Assembly (NCBI GenBank): GCA_965646165.1 | Contig: CBFFYP010000064.1 | Span: forward strand, 1-26,191 | DNA from: MGBC114844 sp910585855 | GTDB lineage: Bacteria; Bacillota; Clostridia; Lachnospirales; Lachnospiraceae | Reading direction: 5' to 3' | DNA: 26,191 bases | Part shown: positions 7,674-14,321 of the stretch, in pieces | How the letters are laid out: each line of letters begins with the position of its first letter | How positions within the stretch are numbered: the stretch's first letter is position 1 | Notes under the pieces: generated by a model | What the model saw: only the letters and a program-made list of their open reading frames with translations | Databases searched by the model: none | What the model was told of the DNA's origin: nothing | Made by a program: the position numbers and the translations under genes

Positions 7674-8699
7674 ATGGAAAAGAAAAATTTTGATTGGGAG
7701 AATCTAGGTTTTGGATATCATGAAACAGAAAAGCGTTATGTATCCAATTATAAAAACGGTGCATGGGATGAAGGGGCTTTAATTTCGGATTCTAAGATTG
7801 TAATGAGTGAGTGTGCCGGTGTACTGCAGTATGCACAGACGATATTTGAAGGATTAAAAGCATATACCACAGAGGATGGACGAATAGTTACCTTCCGCCC
7901 TGATTTAAATGCAGAACGTTTAATCGGTTCTTGCGAGCGGTTGGAGATGCCTCCATTTCCAAAGGAACGGTTTTTGGATGCTGTAACAAAGGTAGTGGTA
8001 GCGAATGAAGCTTATGTTCCGCCATATGGTTCGGGAGCAACGTTATATGTTCGACCATATATGTTTGGAATTAGTCCAGTTATCGGCGTAAAGCCGGCAG
8101 AAGAATATCAGTTTCGAATCTTTTGCACACCGGTTGGTCCATATTTTAAAGGCGGGGTTCATCCAATTACAATTAAAGTCAGTGACTTTGATCGTGCAGC
8201 ACCACATGGAACAGGGCATATTAAAGCCGGTTTAAATTATGCGATGAGTTTACATGCGATTGTAACAGCACATAAAGAAGGTTTTGATGAGAATATGTAT
8301 TTGGATTCCGCTACCAGAACAAAGATAGAAGAAACTGGCGGGGCAAACTTTATCTTTATTACAAAGGACAATAAGGTGGTGACACCAAAGTCTTCTACCA
8401 TTTTGCCTTCGATTACTCGCCGTTCTTTAGTTCAGGTGGCAAAAGACTACTTGGGGTTAGAAGTGGAGGAACGGGAAGTCTATAAAGAAGAGTTAAAGGA
8501 TTTTGCAGAGTGTGGGCTTTGCGGAACTGCAGCAGTACTGTCTCCAGTAGGAAAAGTTGTGGATCATGGAGAAGAAATCTGTTTCCCAAGCGGAATGGAC
8601 GAGATGGGTCCGATTACAAAGAAGCTGTATGAAACATTGACAGGAATTCAGATGGGACATATAGAAGCACCAAAAGGGTGGATTCATGTAATCCGCTAA
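7674..8699 (+). CDS. ilvE: Branched-chain amino acid aminotransferase
   Basis: PLP-dependent fold-type IV aminotransferase, 341 residues. It interconverts leucine, isoleucine and valine with their 2-oxo acids, with glutamate/2-oxoglutarate as the partner, as the last step of branched-chain amino acid synthesis. The sequence matches the longer, eukaryote-like BCAT subfamily: LQYAQTIFEGLKAY near 51-64, the RPDLNAERL segment, YVRPYMFG near 125-132, the PLP-binding lysine in HIKAGLNYA (K184), IEETGGANFIF near 218-228 and the TILPSITRRS region. The start is fixed by AAGGAAGGAACACT before ATG 7674. It has its own TTGACA promoter and no T-box-like leader. It is followed by about 250 nt of non-coding DNA. 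Confidence 0.96.
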   Translation: MEKKNFDWENLGFGYHETEKRYVSNYKNGAWDEGALISDSKIVMSECAGVLQYAQTIFEGLKAYTTEDGRIVTFRPDLNAERLIGSCERLEMPPFPKERFLDAVTKVVVANEAYVPPYGSGATLYVRPYMFGISPVIGVKPAEEYQFRIFCTPVGPYFKGGVHPITIKVSDFDRAAPHGTGHIKAGLNYAMSLHAIVTAHKEGFDENMYLDSATRTKIEETGGANFIFITKDNKVVTPKSSTILPSITRRSLVQVAKDYLGLEVEEREVYKEELKDFAECGLCGTAAVLSPVGKVVDHGEEICFPSGMDEMGPITKKLYETLTGIQMGHIEAPKGWIHVIR

Positions 8700-8862
8700 A
8701 ACTTGCAGAAAGCAGATAATCTGGGAGAAAGAGAGTCTGTTTCTAATAGAGGAACAGAAGAAGAAATAGGTCTTTACTGCAATATTTGTGAAAATCTGGG
8801 AGAAAAGAACAAAAAACGACAGTATTTTTCCTGAAGTCGAGAAAACGGTCGATAAGTTAATG

Positions 8863-8868
8863 TATAAT
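8863..8868 (+). promoter_or_regulatory. Candidate -10 of the ssb-like gene
   Basis: A consensus TATAAT lies 82 nt upstream of the chosen ATG 8950. No good -35 is seen at 16-18 bp, so the promoter call is tentative. The rest of 8700-8949 shows no gene. Confidence 0.35.
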
Positions 8869-8949
8869 TTCCCAAAAATGGCATAAATATGATAGTGGAC
8901 AAAACTACAAGAGGCATATAGGAAAATGCCACGGGAAGGGAGAAATACT

Positions 8950-9582
8950 ATGATGACAGATAAGGTAATTGAAAACAACAAGGTAAGTATGATTGGCGAG
9001 GTGATTTCAGATTTTGAATTCAGCCATGAAGTATTTGGAGAAGGGTTTTATATGGTGGATGTGTCCGTAAATCGGCTAAGCAGTCAGGCAGATATTATTC
9101 CGCTTATGGTATCAGAACGTCTGGTGGATATTACAAAGGACTTTCGGGGGATGACAGTAGAGGTATCCGGTCAGTTTCGTTCTTATAACCGCCATGAAGG
9201 AACACGAAACCGTCTTGTCCTTTCTATCTTTGTGCGTGAATGGGAAATCTTGGAAAACGATAGCGAGATGGGTAAGACCAACCATATTTTTCTGGAAGGC
9301 TTCATCTGCAAACCGCCTATCTATCGTAAAACACCACTTGGAAGGGAAATTGCAGATTTGCTTGTGGCTGTGAATCGTCCGTACGGGAAATCCGATTATA
9401 TACCTTGCATTGCATGGGGAAGGAATGCAAGATATGCTTCCAGTTTTGAGGTAGGAGGAAAAATCCGTATTTGGGGACGTGTGCAGAGTCGGGAGTATAT
9501 GAAAAAGATTGGTGAAAACGAGGGAGAAAAGCGGGTAGCTTATGAAGTTTCAGTAAGTAAGTTAGAGTATGGGGTAGAATAG
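8950..9582 (+). CDS. Tandem OB-fold single-stranded DNA-binding-like protein
   Basis: The 210-residue protein has two consecutive OB-fold-like halves. Residues about 8-100 run from NNKVSMIGEVISDFEFSHE to VREWEIL. Residues about 108-208 carry HIFLEGFICKPPIYRKTPLGREIADLLVAV, then YIPCIAWGRNARYASSF and GGKIRIWGRVQSREY. The second half is the clearly SSB-like one (the CIAWGRNA and G.I...GRVQSR pattern). There is no acidic DDDIPF-type C-terminal tail as in replicative SSB, so this is probably an accessory SSB or PriB-like protein of a type common in Lachnospiraceae rather than the essential SSB. ATG 8950 is chosen over 8926 because GGGAAGGGA lies 8 nt upstream. Confidence 0.8.
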   Translation: MMTDKVIENNKVSMIGEVISDFEFSHEVFGEGFYMVDVSVNRLSSQADIIPLMVSERLVDITKDFRGMTVEVSGQFRSYNRHEGTRNRLVLSIFVREWEILENDSEMGKTNHIFLEGFICKPPIYRKTPLGREIADLLVAVNRPYGKSDYIPCIAWGRNARYASSFEVGGKIRIWGRVQSREYMKKIGENEGEKRVAYEVSVSKLEYGVE

Positions 9583-9591
9583 TGGTAAAAG

Positions 9592-9638
9592 ATCAGAACA
9601 GAGATCTAGATCTGTGCTTGCCGGATTTTTGTTCTGAT
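9592..9638 (+). terminator. Imperfect hairpin after the ssb-like gene
   Basis: ATCAGAACA (9592-9600) pairs perfectly with TGTTCTGAT (9630-9638). The loop contains the palindrome AGATCTAGATCT (9602-9613). The stem is followed only by GTTTC, so termination strength is doubtful. It may still act as a 3'-end stabiliser. Confidence 0.35.
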
Positions 9639-9672
9639 TGTTTCAGATTTTCAGAAGAAAATGCTTCTGCTT

Positions 9673-9702
9673 TTGTTGTGAAGAGTATCAATTTGCTATA
9701 AT
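9673..9702 (+). promoter_or_regulatory. Promoter upstream of era
   Basis: TTGTTG (9673-9678) and consensus TATAAT (9697-9702) are 18 bp apart. The predicted start is near 9709, only a few bases before a strong terminator hairpin. Transcription from it would mostly end at 9752 unless read-through occurs. Confidence 0.55.
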
Positions 9703-9715
9703 GGAAACAGAAAAC

Positions 9716-9752
9716 GTGCCTCATGGCTTTTGGCTGGTGAGGTGCTTTTTTT
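9716..9752 (+). terminator. Rho-independent terminator in the era leader
   Basis: GTGCCTCA (9716-9723) pairs with TGAGGTGC (9738-9745), 8 bp including two G-U pairs, followed by seven Ts (9746-9752). It sits between the TATAAT at 9697 and the era ribosome binding site. It may end the ssb-like transcript or act as an attenuator for the era-recO operon. Confidence 0.7.
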
Positions 9753-9793
9753 AGGCAGGATAAAATAAAACAGAATACGAAAGGAGAACAAAA

Positions 9794-10705
9794 TTGGCAG
9801 AGGAAAATCAGTTAAAATCGGGTTTTGTTACATTGATAGGAAGACCGAATGTAGGAAAGTCAACTTTAATGAATCAGATAATTGGACAAAAGATAGCGAT
9901 TACTTCTAATAAGCCTCAGACTACTAGAAACCGTATTCAGACGGTTTATACTGCAAAGGAGGGGCAGATTGTTTTTTTGGACACGCCCGGGATTCATAAA
10001 GCGAAAAATCGGCTTGGAGAATATATGGTAGATTTGGCAGAGAAGACTTTGCGGGAGGTGGATGTTATTCTTTGGCTGGTGGAGCCGACAACTTATATCG
10101 GAGCAGGAGAACAGCATATTTTAACACAGTTAAGAAAGGCAGAAGTGCCTGTTATTTTGGTGATTAATAAAGTGGATATGGTAAAGAAAGAGGAGATTCT
10201 TGGAGTAATTGATACCTATAGAAAGGAAATGGATTTTGCGGAGATTGTTCCGGTTTCTGCTTTTTTAGGGGACAATGTGGATACATTGATCCAATGTATT
10301 TTTCAGTATCTGACCTATGGACCTGCTTTTTATGATGAGGATACGATAACTGATCAGCCTATGCGTCAGATTGCGGCAGAACTGGTGAGGGAAAAGGCAC
10401 TTCGGCTTTTGGAGGATGAAATTCCCCATGGGATAGCAGTTACGATTGAAAAGATGAAGGAGCGAAAAGGCGGCGTAATTATGGACATTGAGGCAACTAT
10501 TATCTGTGAAAGGGATTCTCATAAAGGAATTATTATCGGAAAAAAGGGGGCTATGTTAAAAAAAATCGGCTCTCAGGCAAGATATGAATTGGAGCAGATG
10601 TTGGAAATGCAGGTCAATCTGCAGCTTTGGGTAAAGGTTCGCAAAGAATGGCGGGACAGTGAACTGCTGCTAAAGAACTATGGATATTTGAAAAAAGAGG
10701 AATAA
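9794..10705 (+). CDS. era: GTPase Era
   Basis: Ribosome-biogenesis GTPase that binds the 3' end of 16S rRNA during 30S maturation. At 303 residues it has the usual length. Motifs: GRPNVGKS (16-23, G1), the TTR switch I region near 43-45, DTPG (63-66, G3), NKVD (125-128, G4), VSAF near 154-157 (G5), and a C-terminal KH domain with GIIIGKKGAMLKKIG (245-259). The start is TTG 9794, set by AAGGAG (9781-9786) at 7 nt spacing and by the usual Era N-terminus; no ATG is nearby. recO begins 30 nt downstream, so the two are very likely co-transcribed, as in many Firmicutes. Confidence 0.97.
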   Translation: MAEENQLKSGFVTLIGRPNVGKSTLMNQIIGQKIAITSNKPQTTRNRIQTVYTAKEGQIVFLDTPGIHKAKNRLGEYMVDLAEKTLREVDVILWLVEPTTYIGAGEQHILTQLRKAEVPVILVINKVDMVKKEEILGVIDTYRKEMDFAEIVPVSAFLGDNVDTLIQCIFQYLTYGPAFYDEDTITDQPMRQIAAELVREKALRLLEDEIPHGIAVTIEKMKERKGGVIMDIEATIICERDSHKGIIIGKKGAMLKKIGSQARYELEQMLEMQVNLQLWVKVRKEWRDSELLLKNYGYLKKEE

Positions 10706-10735
10706 CTATATAAGAAATACAGGAAGAGAACAAAG

Positions 10736-11488
10736 ATGAGCGAAACGATAAAAGTAACAGGTATGGTGCTTGCCGGAACACCGGTAGGTGAATCAGATAG
10801 ACGAGTTGTTATACTCACAAGGGAAAGAGGAAAAATTACTGCATTTGCAAAGGGAGCCAGACGTCAGAATAGCCCTTTGCTTGCCGGAACACGTCCTTTT
10901 TCTTTTGGTGAGTTTTTTTTATTTGAGGGACGGAGTTCGTATACTATTCATTCGGTACAGATTTCCAATTATTTTTATGAATTAACGGAAAGTTTGGAAG
11001 GAACTACTTATGGAATGTATTTTTTGGAATTGGCTTCTTATTATAGTTATGAAAATATGGACGGCAGCGGAATGATTCTTTTGCTTTTTCAGTCTTTTCG
11101 GGCTCTTTTAAATAAAAAACTGGAAAATGAGCTGGTACGTCTGATTTTTGAATTGAGAGCTATGGTGCAAAACGGAGAGTATCCGCAGATGTTTGCCTGT
11201 GTACACTGTGGGCAGACAAAAGAACTTGCAGCTTTTAGTGTTGCAGAAAATGGGGTGGTTTGTGAATTTTGTAAAAGGCAGGTGGCGGATGCAGTGCCGG
11301 TTGCCGTTTCTACGGTTTATGCCCTGCAGTATATTGTCAGCTCTTCTTTGGAAAAGTTATATACTTTTCAGGTAAGCGGGGAAGTGCTTTTAGAACTTCA
11401 GAAAATTTTAAAATCCTGTACCAATCATCGGCTGGATCGAAAAATAAAATCCTTGGAAATATTGGAAGAGATGAAGAAGATGTTTTAG
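10736..11488 (+). CDS. recO: DNA repair protein RecO
   Basis: Recombination mediator of the RecFOR pathway, which loads RecA onto SSB-coated single-stranded DNA. The protein has 250 residues. The N-terminal OB-fold (about 1-80) has the diagnostic TGMVLAGTPVGESDRRVVILTRERGKITAFAKGAR-like region with its conserved basic residues. A helical middle follows, then a four-cysteine zinc site (C155, C158, C176, C179). AGGAAGAG precedes ATG 10736. It lies 30 nt downstream of era, a conserved pairing. Confidence 0.95.
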   Translation: MSETIKVTGMVLAGTPVGESDRRVVILTRERGKITAFAKGARRQNSPLLAGTRPFSFGEFFLFEGRSSYTIHSVQISNYFYELTESLEGTTYGMYFLELASYYSYENMDGSGMILLLFQSFRALLNKKLENELVRLIFELRAMVQNGEYPQMFACVHCGQTKELAAFSVAENGVVCEFCKRQVADAVPVAVSTVYALQYIVSSSLEKLYTFQVSGEVLLELQKILKSCTNHRLDRKIKSLEILEEMKKMF

Positions 11489-11491
11489 GGG

Positions 11492-11520
11492 TTGCAATTA
11501 TTTTTATTTTTATGTAAAAT
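11492..11520 (+). promoter_or_regulatory. Promoter of the lipoprotein gene
   Basis: TTGCAA (11492-11497) and TAAAAT (11515-11520) are spaced by exactly 17 bp, starting 4 nt after the recO stop. A second TATAAT at about 11530-11535 has no matching -35. The gene can therefore be expressed separately from era-recO. Confidence 0.65.
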
Positions 11521-11573
11521 AAGACGGAATATAATGATAAAACAAAAGGAAAGGCATGGGTGAAGAGGAAACA

Positions 11574-12158
11574 ATGAAAAGACTTAAGTTATGGTTAGGT
11601 ATGATACTGTTGGTATGCTGCCTTGCAGGGTGCGGAGATCAAGAAACATCTTATGATACAACTACTTTGGTTGTAAAGGATGACGGAACATTTGTAGAAG
11701 TGGTGGTAGAGCCATTTGATAAGGAGTATTATGATGCATCGGAATTAGAGAGCTTTGTGCAGAATGAAATACAAGAGTATAACCTTCGCAAAGTTTCTAC
11801 ACAGCTTTCATTAGAGGGTGTTGAAGTGGAAGATGAGATTGCGAAGGTATCGATTTCTTATAAGACAGATGAGGATTATCGAAATTTTAATGAAGGAACG
11901 GTTTTTGTTGGAACGGTTCGAGAAGCGATCAATGAAGGCTATCAGTTTGATCAGACGTTTCGGGCATATGAAAAAACAGAGGATGTGTCGGTTGCACAGG
12001 TGACAGAAAATGGAAATTATGGGATTGTGATTACGGCAGAGGCAATCAATGTAGCTTTGCCGGATAAGATACTTTACATAAGTGAAAATGTTGTGACAAA
12101 CGGGAAGAAGAGTGCGCAAACGGCTGCGGGAGAGTGTTATATTATCTATAAAAAATAG
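11574..12158 (+). CDS. Lipoprotein of unknown function
   Basis: The 194-residue protein starts with a type II signal peptide: basic MKRLKLW, a hydrophobic stretch, then lipobox LAGC with the lipidated Cys at residue 20. The mature part is acidic and mixed alpha/beta, with no motif I can assign. ATG 11574 gives a clean signal peptide and has GAAGAGG upstream; the in-frame ATG 11556 is the alternative (200 residues). It lies between recO and glyS, a position that small lipoproteins hold in several Lachnospiraceae genomes. The processed protein should be anchored on the outer face of the cell membrane. Specific function is unknown. Confidence 0.85.
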   Translation: MKRLKLWLGMILLVCCLAGCGDQETSYDTTTLVVKDDGTFVEVVVEPFDKEYYDASELESFVQNEIQEYNLRKVSTQLSLEGVEVEDEIAKVSISYKTDEDYRNFNEGTVFVGTVREAINEGYQFDQTFRAYEKTEDVSVAQVTENGNYGIVITAEAINVALPDKILYISENVVTNGKKSAQTAAGECYIIYKK

Positions 12159-12266
12159 AGTTTTTAATCAGACTGGGGTGTGAGGGCTTTTGCTGCACTG
12201 CCTCTGGCGTCCCATCTTTTGGAAAATTACATCAATACTTATATTTTTAAATGGAGGAGTAATCAT
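12159..12266 (+). other. glyS leader region; no T-box seen
   Basis: The 108-nt gap holds a small bulged stem, GAGGGC (about 12182-12187) with GCCTC (about 12200-12204). It also holds the 11-mer TCTGGCGTCCC (12203-12213), shared with 7505-7515 and with the minus strand at 2366-2356. There is no T-box hallmark (AGGGTGGAACCGCG) or long specifier stem, and no clear promoter. The glyS gene therefore probably uses the lipoprotein promoter. Confidence 0.35.
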
Positions 12267-13655
12267 ATGGAAAAATCAATGGAGAAAATTATTGCACTTG
12301 CGAAGTCAAGAGGGTTTATTTATCCCGGTTCTGAGATTTATGGAGGACTTGCAAATACTTGGGACTATGGAAATCTTGGAGTGGAATTAAAAAATAATGT
12401 AAAAAAGGCATGGTGGCAGAAGTTTGTACAAGAGAGTCCCTATAATGTTGGAGTGGATTGTGCTATTCTTATGAATCCGCAGACTTGGGTGGCTTCTGGA
12501 CATTTAAGCGGGTTTTCAGATCCTCTTATGGACTGCAGAGGATGTCATGAACGGTTTCGTGCCGATCAATTAATTGAAGAGTTTGCTAAAAAGAATCAGA
12601 TTGTTTTAAAAGGATCGGTGGATGGATGGACACAGGAGGAGATGAAACAGTTTATTGAGGATCAGCATATCCCTTGTCCGACTTGCGGGAAACATGATTT
12701 TACAGATATTCGGCAGTTTAATTTAATGTTTAAGACGTTTCAGGGTACAACGGAAGATTCGAAAAATACGATTTACCTTCGCCCGGAAACGGCACAGGGT
12801 ATTTTTGTAAACTTTAAAAATGTACAGAGAACTTCACGGAAAAAGATTCCGTTTGGAATTGGACAGATTGGAAAGGCTTTTCGAAATGAAATTTCACCGG
12901 GGAATTTTACATTCCGAACACGAGAGTTTGAACAGATGGAATTGGAATTTTTCTGTGAACCGGGTACGGATTTGGATTGGTTTGCTTATTGGAAAAAGTT
13001 TTGTATGGACTGGCTGCTTCGGTTAGGGATTCCTTCTGATCAGCTTCGGGCAAGAGATCATTCACAGGAGGAACTTTGTTTTTATAGTAAGGCAACTACT
13101 GATTTAGAGTTTTTATTTCCTTTTGGATGGGGAGAACTTTGGGGTATTGCAGATCGTACGGATTATGATTTGACGCAGCATCAGAATACTTCTGGAGAGG
13201 ATATGGGATATTTCGATGATGAAAAGAAAGAGAAGTATGTTCCTTATGTAATTGAACCTTCACTAGGGGCTGATCGTGTGACGCTTGCTTTTTTGTGTGC
13301 CGCTTATGATGAGGAGGAAATCGCTGAGGGTGATATGCGGACAGTGCTTCGTTTTCATCCAGCGATTGCACCAGTTAAGGTTGGAGTATTTCCTCTTTCT
13401 AAAAAGCTGAGTGAAGGGGCAGAAAAGGTTTATATGGAGCTTTCGAAATATTTTAATTGTGAGTTTGATGAACGGGGAAATATTGGAAAGCGGTATCGAA
13501 GACAGGATGAGATTGGAACACCTTTCTGCGTGACATATGATTTTGATTCAGAAATGGATGGAGCAGTTACGGTTCGGGATCGGGACAGTATGGAACAGGA
13601 AAGAGTGCCGATTGCTGGATTGAAGGAGTATTTGGAAAAGAAATTTGAGTTTTAA
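12267..13655 (+). CDS. glyS: Glycyl-tRNA synthetase (homodimeric, class II)
   Basis: Charges tRNA-Gly with glycine. The 462-residue protein is of the homodimeric alpha2 type found in eukaryotes, archaea and many Clostridia, not the alpha2beta2 glyQ/glyS type. Recognisable parts are RGFIYPGSEIYGG near the N-terminus, a Cys4 zinc-like set (C90, C93, C137, C140), motif 2 FRNEISPGNFTFRTRE (205-220), the glycine-site segment EFEQMELEFF, motif 3 EPSLGADR, and the C-terminal anticodon-binding domain from about VGVFPLSKK. GGAGGAG (12253-12259) sets ATG 12267; an upstream GTG at 12180 would add 29 residues of unlikely sequence. Confidence 0.96.
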   Translation: MEKSMEKIIALAKSRGFIYPGSEIYGGLANTWDYGNLGVELKNNVKKAWWQKFVQESPYNVGVDCAILMNPQTWVASGHLSGFSDPLMDCRGCHERFRADQLIEEFAKKNQIVLKGSVDGWTQEEMKQFIEDQHIPCPTCGKHDFTDIRQFNLMFKTFQGTTEDSKNTIYLRPETAQGIFVNFKNVQRTSRKKIPFGIGQIGKAFRNEISPGNFTFRTREFEQMELEFFCEPGTDLDWFAYWKKFCMDWLLRLGIPSDQLRARDHSQEELCFYSKATTDLEFLFPFGWGELWGIADRTDYDLTQHQNTSGEDMGYFDDEKKEKYVPYVIEPSLGADRVTLAFLCAAYDEEEIAEGDMRTVLRFHPAIAPVKVGVFPLSKKLSEGAEKVYMELSKYFNCEFDERGNIGKRYRRQDEIGTPFCVTYDFDSEMDGAVTVRDRDSMEQERVPIAGLKEYLEKKFEF

Positions 13656-13923
13656 AGCTGCTAATACTACATTACAGGTAAATATTACTGCTTCTTGTAG
13701 TGTTCATGATGATTGTTATTATTATGTTTCTCTTATAAAGGGTTCTAATGTGGCTGATGAGGAAACAGTTGTAAAAAAAGTAACATATTATACAGATGGT
13801 AATGAATGGAGATATACTTTTATAGGATTAACTGTAGGTGAAACATATCATCTTGATTTTTCTAAAAATTATAGTTGCAGTGGTTGTATTGATGGAGAGG
13901 GACAAGTAACAAAAATAATATGA
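13645..13923 (+). pseudogene. Start-less coding remnant abutting glyS
   Basis: An open frame reads through the glyS stop region in another frame. It encodes about 90 residues of protein-like sequence (AANTTLQVNITASCS, then YTFIGLTVGETYHLDF and CSGCIDGEGQ). There is no ATG and no convincing ribosome binding site; TTG 13645 inside glyS is the only candidate start. The beta-rich, Thr/Asn/Tyr-rich character, with the GLTVGETYHL pattern, looks like the C-terminal end of a secreted Ig/fibronectin-like domain. It most likely lost its 5' part by deletion up to the glyS stop. A strong hairpin terminator follows at 13932. Composition is more A/T-rich than glyS. Confidence 0.45.
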
Positions 13924-13931
13924 TAAATATG

Positions 13932-13978
13932 AAAAATCATGTAGAAATTGGATTTTCCAGTTTTTACATGATTTTTAT
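13932..13978 (+). terminator. Bidirectional-type terminator after glyS/remnant
   Basis: AAAAATCATGTA (13932-13943) pairs with TACATGATTTTT (13965-13976) over 12 bp, with a 21-nt loop that contains a further GGA/TCC pairing. The Ts at the end of the 3' arm and the As at the start make it usable in both directions. It closes the lipoprotein-glyS unit. Confidence 0.75.
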
Positions 13979-14228
13979 ATAAAAAGCAGCAGTGTGAAAT
14001 TATGAATGAATCATTGATAAATAGGCAAAGAAGTGATTGACGCTTTTTTAACGAAATGTTATTTTATTTGACAAATACTAAATAACTATGGATTAGTAAA
14101 GCAAACGTTTGACTAGGAAAACCTAACAAATTGTACAAGGAATGTCTAATAAATGGCAGATTCATACATAAAAATAGCAAAAATAGTGAAAAATAAGAAA
14201 AAGTGGTAGACGTATCCAAAAAGTATGT
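13979..14228. other. A/T-rich region upstream of ppdK
   Basis: About 250 bp of A/T-rich DNA without a credible gene. It contains the perfect palindrome CAAACGTTTG (14102-14111), about 120 nt before the predicted -10. The CG-centred symmetry resembles LacI/CcpA-family operators, but the flanks match a cre consensus only partly. TTGACA near 14068 lacks a good -10. Confidence 0.3.
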
Positions 14229-14234
14229 TATAAT
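14206..14234 (+). promoter_or_regulatory. ppdK promoter with extended -10
   Basis: TGTTATAAT gives a perfect extended -10 (TG at 14226-14227, TATAAT at 14229-14234). A weak -35 (TAGACG) lies 16 bp upstream. The start is predicted near 14241, giving a leader of about 80 nt. Confidence 0.65.
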
Positions 14235-14321
14235 ATTAACAGGTTGCCGGAGAGATTGAAAAATCGGGCGGTAATGTAGTAGAAAAATAAGCAAAATCGA
14301 AAAAATCAGGAGGAAAGACGA

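Noticed and set aside
9701..9754. ATG frame of 17 codons running through the era-leader terminator
   Set aside because: Its ATG overlaps the TATAAT -10 hexamer and lies before the predicted start, with no ribosome binding site.
12159..12266. T-box riboswitch before glyS
   Set aside because: Too short and lacks the conserved T-box bulge sequence and a specifier stem.
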